Positions 41,528 through 50,278 of a stretch of 64,000 nucleotides of DNA are shown here, piece after piece (within the stretch, counting starts at the first letter, position 1; each line of letters starts with the position of its first letter). Origin of the DNA: Elusimicrobium minutum Pei191. Lineage in GTDB: Bacteria; Elusimicrobiota; Elusimicrobia; Elusimicrobiales; Elusimicrobiaceae. A model generated the notes under the pieces. The model did no database searches and was not told where the DNA came from. It saw only the letters and a program-made list of their open reading frames with translations. The stretch lies in the NCBI RefSeq assembly GCF_000020145.1, contig NC_010644.1:744001-808000 (forward strand), read 5' to 3'. Made by a program: the position numbers and the translations under genes.

Positions 41528-42679
41528 CTATTTTCTAAGCTCCTTAACTACAAAATCTATTGTCTTGGCAAGTTTTTCAAACTGCTCCGTGCCGTTGATG
41601 TCAACAAACGGGAAACAAGCTATTCTAAGCGAATTATCCTCCACGCTGGAATATTTGCTTATACCGTCGGACAAGCAGCCTTTTCCACATTTTTTTATGG
41701 CTGAGGAAATGTCCGCGTCTTTTAATTTAGAGTCTGTTATTTTTAGTGTTAATGTGGTGTAGGAGCGGTTGTCCTCATCTTTTATTAAAGGTTCAAGATA
41801 ATCTGTTTTAGCGGCAAAGTCTAAAACGGCTTTAGCGTGTTTGCGGCAAAGCTCGTCCATAGCTTTCAACCCGCCGTTTGCAAGCATCCATTTGGCTGCC
41901 TCGTTGGCAAGCCATATGTTAGTCGTGCTTGGGGTGTTAACCGTTTGGTATTTTTTTACCTTGGCAAGAGCTTCCTCAAACTGTAGTATATAAGGAATAT
42001 TACGGCCTGAGGCTTTAATTTCCTCAGCCCTTTTAACAGCTTTGGGGCTTAAAATAATAACGCTTGTTCCGCCCGGCGCGCCAAAACATTTTTGCAAGGA
42101 AAATAACATAACGTCAAATTTGCCCGAGGGTAATAACCTACCCCCGGCGCAGGAAGTGCAGTCCCACGCTATAATAGTGTCCTCTCCTTTTTGGGCCCAG
42201 GCTTCTTCTAAATACTTATTGGAAATCTGCACGCCCATTGATGTTTCATTAGGGGTTAAAATAACCAGGCTTGCTTTGTAATCCGCCTTTTCTTTGGGAA
42301 AGTATTCGCCTTCGGCGGGTGATTTAAAATCTTTTTTAATATCGGACGGTAAAGCACCGGCTATTTTTTTTGCCCATAATTTGGAAAACGCGCCAAAAGA
42401 TAAACCCGAAATAGAATTTTTTGTTAAATTCCATACAATCGCATCCATAGCAGGGGTGGCCCCGCCGTGGAAGAAAAATAATTCATAATCTTGCGGTATT
42501 TGCAAAAGGTTTTTAATGTTTTCCGTAGCTTCTTTATAAAGCCCTTGCGATAAGAGAGCTGACCTGTGGGATTTTTCAAAATATGTTTCGGACAAAGGCG
42601 TGTTTCTAAAGTCAGGGTGCCCCTGGCTGGGCCCGCAAGCGAAGGTAACGTCAGGCAGAATTTCATTAGGTATATTCAT
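41528..42679 (-). CDS. serC: phosphoserine aminotransferase
   Basis: The 383-residue PLP enzyme transfers an amino group from glutamate to 3-phosphohydroxypyruvate. FACGPSQGHPDFRNTPL near residue 13, FFHGGATPAMDA near 69, WDCTSCAGGRLLPSG near 172 and FSLQKCFGAPGG near 192 (PLP lysine) identify it within class V transaminases. It leads the serC-serA-DUF1015 operon with an AGGAGAG site upstream. No serB is in the window. Confidence 0.9.
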   Translation of the reverse strand: MNIPNEILPDVTFACGPSQGHPDFRNTPLSETYFEKSHRSALLSQGLYKEATENIKNLLQIPQDYELFFFHGGATPAMDAIVWNLTKNSISGLSFGAFSKLWAKKIAGALPSDIKKDFKSPAEGEYFPKEKADYKASLVILTPNETSMGVQISNKYLEEAWAQKGEDTIIAWDCTSCAGGRLLPSGKFDVMLFSLQKCFGAPGGTSVIILSPKAVKRAEEIKASGRNIPYILQFEEALAKVKKYQTVNTPSTTNIWLANEAAKWMLANGGLKAMDELCRKHAKAVLDFAAKTDYLEPLIKDEDNRSYTTLTLKITDSKLKDADISSAIKKCGKGCLSDGISKYSSVEDNSLRIACFPFVDINGTEQFEKLAKTIDFVVKELRK

Positions 42680-42697
42680 TTTTTCTCTCCTGTTATT

Positions 42698-43732
42698 TTA
42701 AGTGTATTGTTTAGCGGCTTTTAATAAACAGTTATTTTCTGTTTTATTGGAAACAGTTATTCTTATTCCGTACCTTGGAAAACAACGCACTACAATTTTA
42801 TTTTTTAATAAATAATTAAAAAAATCAGCTTCTTTAGATATTTTAATAAATAAAAAGTTTGTTTGGCTGGGATATATATAGTTAATAAACGAAAGTTTTT
42901 TAAGTTCTTTTTTCATTCTTTCGCGTTCTTTTAAAATAATTTTTATATTACGCTTGTTTTTAGCCAGCTCTTTTGATGAGGTTAAAAGCTTAACCGCCGT
43001 TGAAATTGACCCGGCCGCCAAAGGATACGGGGGTACTACGGCGTTAAGAACAGTTGTTACTTCTTTTAAAGCTATGGCCGCGCCTACTCTGGCCCCTGCC
43101 ATGGCGCACGCTTTAGACAGCGTTTTTAAAACTATTAAATTAGGATATTTATTTATATATTTGGTAAAGGAATCAGCTTTAGCGAAGTCTATGTAAGCCT
43201 CGTCAAGCACAACCATAGTTGTTTTTTTTGCGGATTTTATAACGGTTAAAATATCTTTTTGGTTAAATAAAACGCCAAGCGGAGCCGAAGGATTTGGAAT
43301 AAAGCATACTTTAGGCTTTTTTGTTTTTATTGTTTTAATTATATTTTTTACATCAAGTTTTTCATCTTTTAAAGGAACTTCTAAAATTTTGGCGTTTTGC
43401 ACTTTGGCGTATACGGAGTACATGCTAAAAGTCGGGGGACATATTAAAACGCTGTCTTTACCGGCGCGGCAAAAAACACGGATAATAAGATCTATGGCGT
43501 TGTCGCTGCCGGCGGTAACGGTAATGTTTTTTTCATTTGCCTTATAATAAGAAGCCAAAGCTTTAATTAATTTTGCGGGCCTTATCATAGGGTAGCGGTT
43601 GCACTCTGGCGCGAAGGGCAGGCAAAAAGGGTTTTCATTGGCGTTAAGGTATATTTTTTTATTATCAAAGTTATCGGCCGCGTAGGGCGAAAGGGCTAAA
43701 AGTTCTTTTCTTACCAAATTTAAAACGGACAT
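42698..43732 (-). CDS. hisC: histidinol-phosphate aminotransferase
   Basis: The 344-residue class I/II PLP transaminase has YLNANENPFCLP near residue 28, VTAGSDNAIDLI near 71, CFIPNPSAPLGVLF near 143, VVLDEAYIDFA near 172 and LKTLSKACAMAGARVG near 202 (PLP lysine). It lies divergent from the TrpR-like regulator and the his operon, sharing a mirrored promoter region. AAGAGG precedes ATG by 6 nt. Specificity for histidinol phosphate is inferred from sequence and context. Confidence 0.92.
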   Translation of the reverse strand: MSVLNLVRKELLALSPYAADNFDNKKIYLNANENPFCLPFAPECNRYPMIRPAKLIKALASYYKANEKNITVTAGSDNAIDLIIRVFCRAGKDSVLICPPTFSMYSVYAKVQNAKILEVPLKDEKLDVKNIIKTIKTKKPKVCFIPNPSAPLGVLFNQKDILTVIKSAKKTTMVVLDEAYIDFAKADSFTKYINKYPNLIVLKTLSKACAMAGARVGAAIALKEVTTVLNAVVPPYPLAAGSISTAVKLLTSSKELAKNKRNIKIILKERERMKKELKKLSFINYIYPSQTNFLFIKISKEADFFNYLLKNKIVVRCFPRYGIRITVSNKTENNCLLKAAKQYT

Positions 43733-43738
43733 AAAAAA

Positions 43739-43802
43739 CCTCTTGACAAAAATGTATTAGTGTAGTACTATAGTAGTACATTAACACAAAGTTGTCAAGA
43801 GG
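43739..43802. promoter_or_regulatory. mirror-image divergent promoters with shared operator (hisC / TrpR-like gene)
   Basis: Plus strand: TTGACA (43743-43748), 17 nt, TACTAT (43766-43771). Minus strand: TTGACA (43798-43793), 17 nt, TACTAT (43775-43770). The -10 boxes overlap in the palindrome TACTATAGTA, within a 20-bp near-palindrome TGTAGTACTATAGTAGTACA (43761-43780). The 64-bp region is bounded by perfect 11-bp arms CCTCTTGACAA / TTGTCAAGAGG that also carry both SD sites. The two promoters cannot be occupied at once. The palindrome is the likely site of the adjacent TrpR-like protein. Confidence 0.85.
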
Positions 43803-43806
43803 TTTT

Positions 43807-44079
43807 ATGAAAAAACATTTATCTTTATTTAAAGCGCTTTTACTGCTTAAAAATGAGAAAGAGGTTGAAAAATTTTTAAAAGATATCTGCACTCCTTCGG
43901 AGTTGCGTGATTTACAGGAACGCTGGCTTGTGGCTCAAATGCTTGAAGAGGGTGATTCCTACCGCGGCATTAATGAAGCCACGGGCATAAGCACCACAAC
44001 GGTGGGCCGTGTGGCCAGGTTTTTAAACGATGAAAATTACGGCGGATATAAACTTATATTAGAGAGAGTAAAAAAGTGA
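43807..44079 (+). CDS. TrpR-like transcriptional regulator, YerC/YecD family (HisR-type)
   Basis: The 90-residue protein has the TrpR fold pattern: LLLLKNEKEVEKFLKDI, CTPSELRDLQERW near residue 32, and a helix-turn-helix SYRGINEATGISTTTVGRVARFL near 52-75. YerC/YecD proteins next to his genes are proposed histidine repressors. Start is ATG 43807 with AAGAGG 4 nt upstream; an in-frame TTG at 43792 is unlikely since it lies before the SD. It overlaps hisG by 4 nt, so it leads the his operon and probably autoregulates through the palindrome at its -10 box. Confidence 0.88.
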   Translation: MKKHLSLFKALLLLKNEKEVEKFLKDICTPSELRDLQERWLVAQMLEEGDSYRGINEATGISTTTVGRVARFLNDENYGGYKLILERVKK

Positions 44080-44963
44080 AAAATAAAGAGACGAGATTAA
44101 ACATAGCTTTACAAAAATCAGGCAGGCTTTCAGAAAAAAGTTTTGAACTTCTTTCCAAATGCGGTTTGGAGCTTGCGCAGGGGAAAAGAAGCCTTATATG
44201 CCGTTCGCAGGAACTTCCGGTAGATGTTTTACTTTTAAGAGATGACGACGTGCCCACCTTTGTTTCCGAAGGCGTGTGTGATATAGGCATTGTCGGGCAA
44301 AACGTGCTTTTAGAGGAAACTTTAGGCACTAAAGAAGGGGAAAATTTGGAAACTGTTATGGAGCTGGGCTTTTCGGGCTGCCGCCTTTCAATAGCGCTTC
44401 CTAAAGAAAAAGAATATAATTCTTTAGAGGATATTAAAGGTTGCAAACTGGCAACCACTTACCCTAAAATACTGCAAAACTTTTTAGATAAAAATAAAAT
44501 TAACGCCATGGCTGTTAAAATGGAAGGTTCTGTTGAAATAGCGCCTTCTTTAGGCCTTGCCGACGGTATTTGCGATATAGTTTCCTCCGGCGCTACATTA
44601 GAAGCGCACGGTTTAGTTGAGGTGGAAAAAATATTCCAATCTCAAGCGGTGCTTGTGGGGCGCAAAAATATGAGCGTCGAAAAAAGAGCGATACTTGTAA
44701 CTATTTTAGAACGTATTAAAGGCGTGAGAGCGGCGGCTAAAAGCAAATATGTTATGTTAAACGCGCCTAAATCTAAATTAAAAGATATCTGCGCTTTATT
44801 GCCTGGTTCCGAATCGCCCACAATAATACCTTTAGCTGATGAAAACAAAGTGGCCGTACACGCCGTTTGTTTGGAGCCTGTATTTTGGTCCACAATGGAA
44901 TCGCTTAAATCGGCGGGCGCTACCAGCGTGCTTATTTTACCTATAGAAAAAATGCTTGTTTAA
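44076..44963 (+). CDS. hisG: ATP phosphoribosyltransferase (long form)
   Basis: The 295-residue enzyme catalyses the first histidine step, ATP + PRPP. LNIALQKSGRLSEKSFELL is the typical start; DIGIVGQNVLLE near residue 70 and GLADGICDIVSSGATLEAHG near 160 bracket the PRPP site. The C-terminal ~75 residues form the regulatory domain of the long HisG type, so no HisZ is needed and direct feedback by histidine is expected. It overlaps the TrpR-like gene by 4 nt. Confidence 0.96.
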   Translation: MKNKETRLNIALQKSGRLSEKSFELLSKCGLELAQGKRSLICRSQELPVDVLLLRDDDVPTFVSEGVCDIGIVGQNVLLEETLGTKEGENLETVMELGFSGCRLSIALPKEKEYNSLEDIKGCKLATTYPKILQNFLDKNKINAMAVKMEGSVEIAPSLGLADGICDIVSSGATLEAHGLVEVEKIFQSQAVLVGRKNMSVEKRAILVTILERIKGVRAAAKSKYVMLNAPKSKLKDICALLPGSESPTIIPLADENKVAVHAVCLEPVFWSTMESLKSAGATSVLILPIEKMLV

Positions 44964-44964
44964 T

Positions 44965-46254
44965 ATGAAAATATATAATTATGCAACTTTAACTAAAAAA
45001 GAAATTAAAGCTTTGTCCGAGCGGTCTTATCTGATGCCTGAAAAATTAAAACAGGCTGTTTGGGAAACGGGCCTTCAGGTTATGAAAAGGGGGGATAAAG
45101 CTATAAAAGAATTAACCGCCGCTTTTGACGGCGTTACTCTTTCGTCCTTAAAAGTAAGCGTGAAAGAATTTAAACAAGCCGAAAAACTTGTAAGCAACGA
45201 GTTAAAAGACGCAATCAAAACAGCATCTGAAAATATAGCTAAATTCCATAAATCGCAGTTAAAAACAAAAGAGCCTGTTATAGAAACATCCAAAGGCATT
45301 GAATGCTGGCGTGAATTTAAGGCTTTGGGTACTGCGGGGCTTTATGTTCCGGGCGGCAGCGCGCCTTTATTTTCAACGGTGCTTATGCTTGCTGTGCCGG
45401 CTAAAATAGCAGGTTGTAAAAAAGTTTATATTTGCACGCCTCCTTGTAAAAACGGGCTTATAGCGCCGGAAATTTTGTTTGCCGCTAAAACCGCGGGAGT
45501 GGATGAGGTTTACAAAATAGGCGGCGCCCAGGCTGTTTTTGCCATGGCTTACGGCACCCAGACAGTGCCCAAGGCGGATAAAATTTTCGGCCCGGGCAAC
45601 CAGTATGTAACGCAGGCCAAAATGGAAGTTTCTTCTTTTACGGCTATAGATATGCCCGCCGGCCCTTCAGAAGTGCTTATAATAGCGGAGGAAAGCACAA
45701 ACGCCTCTTACGCGGCGGCCGACATTTTAAGCCAGGCGGAACACGGGCCTGATTCACAGGCTGTTTTAGCGTGTTCAAGCAAAAATAAAATAAAAGAAAT
45801 TATAGCGGAAGTGGACGCCCAGCTTAAAAAATTGGGAAGAAAAAGCATTGCCGCTAAAGCTTTGGGCAAAAGCTTTATAATGCAAACCCGTAATACTAAA
45901 GAATCAGTCGAGTTTTCCAATATTTACGCGCCTGAGCATTTGATATTAAATTTTAAGGATTGGAAAAAATATTTAACTTCTGTTCAAAACGCGGGCTCTG
46001 TATTTTGCGGAACATTGGCTACAGAGTCTTTTGGCGATTACGCCAGCGGCACTAACCACACTTTACCGACATCGGGCTTCGCCAAAAGTTTTGGCGGATT
46101 AAATACACAAAGTTTCGGTAAATGGATTACTTACCAAACAGTTTCTGCCCAAGGCTTGCGCGGGCTTGGTAAAACGGTTGAAATTATGGCCGAGGCCGAA
46201 GGCCTTACGGCGCACAAAAACGCCGTTACTATAAGGATTGAAAATGAAAAATAA
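44965..46254 (+). CDS. hisD: histidinol dehydrogenase
   Basis: The 429-residue zinc enzyme oxidises histidinol to histidine in two NAD-dependent steps. AGLYVPGGSAPLFSTVLM, GAQAVFAMAYGTQTVPKADK, IFGPGNQYVTQAK, DMPAGPSEVL and ADILSQAEHGPDSQ are all family signatures, as is SGTNHTLPTSGFAK near the end. The ATG at 44965 starts 1 nt after the hisG stop; an upstream in-frame TTG at 44956 lies inside hisG and is less likely. It overlaps hisB by 11 nt. Confidence 0.96.
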   Translation: MKIYNYATLTKKEIKALSERSYLMPEKLKQAVWETGLQVMKRGDKAIKELTAAFDGVTLSSLKVSVKEFKQAEKLVSNELKDAIKTASENIAKFHKSQLKTKEPVIETSKGIECWREFKALGTAGLYVPGGSAPLFSTVLMLAVPAKIAGCKKVYICTPPCKNGLIAPEILFAAKTAGVDEVYKIGGAQAVFAMAYGTQTVPKADKIFGPGNQYVTQAKMEVSSFTAIDMPAGPSEVLIIAEESTNASYAAADILSQAEHGPDSQAVLACSSKNKIKEIIAEVDAQLKKLGRKSIAAKALGKSFIMQTRNTKESVEFSNIYAPEHLILNFKDWKKYLTSVQNAGSVFCGTLATESFGDYASGTNHTLPTSGFAKSFGGLNTQSFGKWITYQTVSAQGLRGLGKTVEIMAEAEGLTAHKNAVTIRIENEK

Positions 46255-47317
46255 AAAAACGCTTTTTATTGACAGGGACGGCACCTTGATTTTTGAGCCG
46301 ATTGCCACAAAGCAAATAAATTCGCTTGATGAAATGTTTTTTACAAAAGGCGTTATCAGCGCTTTAAAACGTTTTAAACAGGCGGGGTACAGCCTTGTTA
46401 TCGTTACCAACCAGGACGCTTTGGGTACACCTGAAAACCCTCGTAAAGTATATGAGAACATTAATAATAAAATGTTCGCAATTTTTGCTTCCGAAGACAT
46501 TTTTTTTAACGCTGTTTTAGAATGCCCGCATAATAAAACGGACGGCTGCGCCTGTCGTAAACCAAAAACTAAATTGGGCGTTAATTACATAAAAAATAAT
46601 CCCGTGGATTTAGAAAATTCTTATATGATAGGGGATAGAGACACCGACGTTGAATTTGGTGAAAACCTTGGCATAAAAAGTTTTAAACTTACTAAAAAAT
46701 TAGGCTGGGCGGAAATAGCGGGTGAAATTTTAGATAAGCCCCGCAAAGCCCAAGTTATAAGAAAAACCAAAGAAACAAACATAAAATTAAACCTTAATCT
46801 TGACGGTAAAGGACAAACAAAAAGTAATACGGGTATTGAATTTTTTGACCACTGCCTTGACCAGCTTGGCAAGCACGGCGGGTTTGATTTGCAAATAAAA
46901 TGCAAAGGCGATTTATGCGTGGACGAACATCACACCGTTGAAGACACGGCGCTCGCGCTGGGGCAAGCCTTTAAAACGGCGCTCGGCGATAAGCGCGGTA
47001 TAGAGCGTTATGCCTGGGAAAGAATTTTAGTTATGGATGACGCTAAAGTTGAAATAAGCATAGATATTTCAAACAGGCCTTACCTTGTTTTTAAAGGCAA
47101 GTTTGACCGTGAATACGCAGGCAAAATGCCCACGGAACTTGTGGAACACTTTTTTGAAAGTTTTGTGTCCGCCTCAGGCATTAATATGAATATAAAAATT
47201 GAGGGTAAAAACACCCACCATAAAATTGAGGCGTGCTTTAAAGCGTTTGCTAGAGTTTTGAGAGATGCCGTTAAAATAACAGGTACTAAAGTGTCCTCAA
47301 CAAAGGGAATTTTATGA
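46244..47317 (+). CDS. hisB: bifunctional histidinol-phosphatase / imidazoleglycerol-phosphate dehydratase
   Basis: The 357-residue fusion carries an N-terminal HAD phosphatase (FIDRDGTLIFEP near residue 7, VIVTNQDALGTP near 53, CPHN..GCACRKPK near 90, MIGDRDTDVEFG near 126) and a C-terminal IGP dehydratase (FFDHCLDQLGKHGGFDL near 200, DEHHTVEDTALALG near 224, KNTHHKIEACFKAFAR near 323). This E. coli-type fusion provides steps 6 and 8 of histidine synthesis. It overlaps hisA by 4 nt. Confidence 0.96.
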   Translation: MKNKKTLFIDRDGTLIFEPIATKQINSLDEMFFTKGVISALKRFKQAGYSLVIVTNQDALGTPENPRKVYENINNKMFAIFASEDIFFNAVLECPHNKTDGCACRKPKTKLGVNYIKNNPVDLENSYMIGDRDTDVEFGENLGIKSFKLTKKLGWAEIAGEILDKPRKAQVIRKTKETNIKLNLNLDGKGQTKSNTGIEFFDHCLDQLGKHGGFDLQIKCKGDLCVDEHHTVEDTALALGQAFKTALGDKRGIERYAWERILVMDDAKVEISIDISNRPYLVFKGKFDREYAGKMPTELVEHFFESFVSASGINMNIKIEGKNTHHKIEACFKAFARVLRDAVKITGTKVSSTKGIL

Positions 47318-48036
47318 TTATCTTTCCCGCCATTGATATTTTAGACGGCAAATGCGTACGTTTATTTAAAGGTGATTTTAATAAGACAACCGTTTATGAA
47401 AACGATCCAGTTAAAACGGCTAAAGACTTTGAGTCGCAAGGCTCAAAATATCTGCACATTGTGGATTTGGACGGGGCCAAAAACCCTTTAAACCGCCAGA
47501 GTGAAATAATAAAGCGTATAGCTCTGGAAACAGAATTAAATATTCAAACAGGCGGCGGTATCAGGAGTGAGGAACAAATAAAAGATTACCTTGATAACGG
47601 CGTATCAAGCGTTATTGTAGGCAGCATGGCCGCGGTTGAGCCTGAAAAGGCCAAAGGGTGGATAAAAACTTTCGGCAAAGAGCGCATAGTGCTTTCTTTA
47701 GATGTAAATATTGTTAATAATGAACCTTTTGTTGCAGCTTACGGCTGGCAGGGCAGCTCCGGCAAAAATCTGTTTGATCTTATAAACGGCTATACATTGC
47801 AAGGCCTGCGGGTTTTATGTACGGACATCAGCCGTGACGGCGCGCTCCAAGGCCCTAATATCGACTTATACAAAAATGTTTTAAACAAATGCCCTGGGGT
47901 TGAACTGCAAGCTTCAGGCGGCGTGGCCGGGCTAAATGATTTGATAAAACTTAAAGAAACGGGTGTTCACGGCGTAATAGTGGGCAAAGCGCTTTATGAG
48001 CGTAAATTTACATTAAGAGAGGCGTTATCAATATGA
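47314..48036 (+). CDS. hisA: phosphoribosylformimino-5-aminoimidazole carboxamide ribotide isomerase
   Basis: The 240-residue TIM barrel has FPAIDILDGKCVRLFKGDF at the start with the catalytic Asp, LHIVDLDGAKN near 46, QTGGGIRSEEQI near 78, CTDISRDGALQGPN near 169 and ASGGVAGLNDL near 196. It catalyses step 4, feeding HisF. Overlaps both neighbours by 4 nt. hisH and hisF, which usually flank hisA, are absent from this operon. Confidence 0.96.
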   Translation: MIIFPAIDILDGKCVRLFKGDFNKTTVYENDPVKTAKDFESQGSKYLHIVDLDGAKNPLNRQSEIIKRIALETELNIQTGGGIRSEEQIKDYLDNGVSSVIVGSMAAVEPEKAKGWIKTFGKERIVLSLDVNIVNNEPFVAAYGWQGSSGKNLFDLINGYTLQGLRVLCTDISRDGALQGPNIDLYKNVLNKCPGVELQASGGVAGLNDLIKLKETGVHGVIVGKALYERKFTLREALSI

Positions 48037-48641
48037 CAGACGTAAATAAAGTTGATTTTAATAAATCCGGCGGTCTTGTTCCCGTTATAGTGCAAGACAA
48101 TAAAACAATGCGGGTATTAATGTTAGGCTATATGAATAAAGAAGCGCTTGAACAAACTTTAAAAACAAAAAAAATAACATTCTTCAGCCGCAGTAAAAAC
48201 AGACTTTGGATAAAAGGGGAAACCAGCGGCAATTTTTTAACGCTTGAAAGCATCAGCCAAGATTGCGATAACGATGCCCTTTTAGCGCGCGCCACGCCCT
48301 TGGGGCCGGTATGCCACACGGGGGAAACTTCCTGCTTTGGCGATGGTTCAGCCAACTCTTTAGCGTGGCTTTCAAAGTTAGAAGACGTAATTGAAAAGCG
48401 TAAAAAAGCGGACCCTAAAGAAAGTTACACAGCAAAACTTTTTGAAAGAGGCATAGAAAGAATAGCCCAAAAAGTGGGGGAAGAAGGCCTTGAAACGGCA
48501 CTTGCCGCGGTAGCTCCGGCTAAAGCGGCGGAATTGCCGGGCGAAGCGGCGGATCTTATATTCCACCTTCTTGTTCTTTTAAATGCGAAAGGACTTAATC
48601 TCGCCGATATCTGCCAAGTTTTAGAACAAAGACATAAATAA
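48033..48641 (+). CDS. hisI: bifunctional PR-AMP cyclohydrolase / PR-ATP pyrophosphatase
   Basis: The 202-residue HisIE fusion has the HisI cyclohydrolase domain (MLGYMNKEALEQTL near residue 30, FSRSKNRLWIKGETSGN near 51, DCDNDALLARATPLGPVCH near 77) and the HisE domain (ARGIERIAQKVGEEGLETALA-like near 133, GEAADLIFHLLVLL near 170). It catalyses steps 2 and 3 and closes the operon before a terminator. Confidence 0.96.
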   Translation: MTDVNKVDFNKSGGLVPVIVQDNKTMRVLMLGYMNKEALEQTLKTKKITFFSRSKNRLWIKGETSGNFLTLESISQDCDNDALLARATPLGPVCHTGETSCFGDGSANSLAWLSKLEDVIEKRKKADPKESYTAKLFERGIERIAQKVGEEGLETALAAVAPAKAAELPGEAADLIFHLLVLLNAKGLNLADICQVLEQRHK

Positions 48642-48644
48642 CCG

Positions 48645-48673
48645 AAATCCCCGCTTAAAGGCGGGGATTTTTA
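48645..48673 (+). terminator. terminator of the his operon
   Basis: AAATCCCCGC and GCGGGGATTT form a 10-bp stem with a T-rich tail, 4 nt after the hisIE stop. Confidence 0.93.
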
Positions 48674-48739
48674 GCTCAAACTTTTAGCCGGTTTTTATAA
48701 TTTTAGACAATCGTTATATAAAATTATAAAATATATAAA

Positions 48740-50227
48740 ATGTCATTAGAAGAAAATTTATACAACACCTTTTCAGCCGGCCGCGCGCCTGATGAAAAAA
48801 TTGATTTCCACGCGTCCAAAATGTTCTCTCTTCTGGAGGATCCTTTCGGCATATGGTGTGATTTTCACGCCCCGAGAGAAGCTTCCGTTTTTGAATCTAA
48901 CCGTTATGAAAACCTTAAAGTCAGAACGGATAAATCTAACCGAGATTCGTGGATAACTCAAAACTTCCCTAACACTTTTTTTATCAAGGCCGACAATATA
49001 ACAGAACGTTTTAAAGCCACCTTAGCCGCAATGGCAAGGGGTGAGGAAGCCATAGCCAGCGCTTCTTTATGGAATTTGCCCGAAAATGTTTTTTGCGGAG
49101 TAAACCTGCTTGTTAAAATACCCGGCGAGGAAAGCGTATTCGGCCCCTACCATTATAAAATAATTCAGTTAAAAAGAGCTCATGACATTAAAGACCATTA
49201 CAGTTTGCAGGTATCTCTTTCAAACAAAATTTTATGGCAAATACAAGGCGTGTTTCCTACCTACGCCAGAGTTATTTTAAACGGTAAAGACGCTAAAATA
49301 AACTGCGTGCTTATGTCTGAGCGTCTTGAGCAGGAACTTGCAAAATGGCGCGGAATTAAAGACGGTACTTTTGAGCCTGAGCCGCACAAGCCGCCTAAAG
49401 CGGCCTCTTCACCGTGGAGGGTATACGCAAATAAAGTTGTTACCGAGCGTAAAGATTTGCTTATGTTGCCTCATTTAAGCGCCGCCATGAGAAATTTACT
49501 TAAAGAAGCGGGTTACAAAACTACCGATGACGTTGCCAATGCGGATTTAAATGTTTTAAAAACAATTTTAGAAGATCCTTGGGCAACGGAAAGCTATTAC
49601 ACTTCCATTGCTTACATGCATAATAAACCGGTTTTAAAAGAAGAAGGTGTTTTCCCGCCGCCGCGCAAAAAACATAATTTATATTTTGATTTTGAAGCCA
49701 CGGAAACTTTTACCAAAGACAACGAGTCATTTGTCTATCTTATAGGTGTTTGGGATGCGGAGGAAAATAAATTTATAAGTTTTGTGGCTAAAAATAAAGA
49801 GGAAGAGGAAAAGATATTCTCTGATTTCTTTGACTATATAAAAGAACCGCAAGACACCATACTTTACCATTGGACTGAGTATGAAGTTAAAAAAATGCGT
49901 TCTTTGGCCTCAAAATACCCTGATATAGCGCAAAAGCTTAACGCCCTTGCCAATATGTGTCTGGACCTTAAAATCTTAATAGGAAAGGCTTTTTACCTGC
50001 CCAGTCCCAGTTTATCTTTAAAAGCGGCCGCGCCCGCGTTTGGATTTAACTGGCGCCAGGGCGATTGCGGCGCTATGGACAGCATGGTGTTTTATACCAA
50101 CTGGTGTAAAACAGGCGACAACAATTTAATAGAAAAGGTTTTAATGTATAATGAGGACGACTGCAAAGCTATGATTTATTTAGACGAATACCTGCAAAAA
50201 ATAGAAATTATTAAACCTGTTAAATAG
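48740..50227 (+). CDS. TM0106-type RecB-like nuclease with RNase H-like (YprB) domain
   Basis: The 495-residue protein has an N-terminal region resembling RecB/Cas4-type nucleases (DPFGIWCDFHAP near 33, a central DIKDHYSLQVSLSNKILWQ segment), a helix-hairpin-like stretch (LLKEAGYKTTDDVANADL near 253), and a C-terminal YprB/RNase H-like exonuclease domain (LYFDFEATETF near 314, LYHWTEYEVKKM near 374, MYNEDDCKAMIYLDEYL near 471). Acidic residues fit a two-metal nuclease. Biological role unknown. No SD; an AT-rich -10-like run abuts ATG. Confidence 0.8.
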   Translation: MSLEENLYNTFSAGRAPDEKIDFHASKMFSLLEDPFGIWCDFHAPREASVFESNRYENLKVRTDKSNRDSWITQNFPNTFFIKADNITERFKATLAAMARGEEAIASASLWNLPENVFCGVNLLVKIPGEESVFGPYHYKIIQLKRAHDIKDHYSLQVSLSNKILWQIQGVFPTYARVILNGKDAKINCVLMSERLEQELAKWRGIKDGTFEPEPHKPPKAASSPWRVYANKVVTERKDLLMLPHLSAAMRNLLKEAGYKTTDDVANADLNVLKTILEDPWATESYYTSIAYMHNKPVLKEEGVFPPPRKKHNLYFDFEATETFTKDNESFVYLIGVWDAEENKFISFVAKNKEEEEKIFSDFFDYIKEPQDTILYHWTEYEVKKMRSLASKYPDIAQKLNALANMCLDLKILIGKAFYLPSPSLSLKAAAPAFGFNWRQGDCGAMDSMVFYTNWCKTGDNNLIEKVLMYNEDDCKAMIYLDEYLQKIEIIKPVK

Positions 50228-50240
50228 ACTTTATAATAAT

Positions 50241-50270
50241 AAAAAGCCCCTCCAGAAAGAGGGGCTTTTT
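50241..50270. terminator. bidirectional terminator, nuclease gene / ackA
   Basis: AAAAAGCCCCTC and GAGGGGCTTTTT with a 6-nt loop between convergent genes. Confidence 0.95.
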
Positions 50271-50278
50271 ATTTGGTT

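Noticed and set aside
43792-43806. TTG start extending the TrpR-like protein by five residues
   Set aside because: It would place the start before the AAGAGG ribosome-binding site; ATG 43807 fits better.
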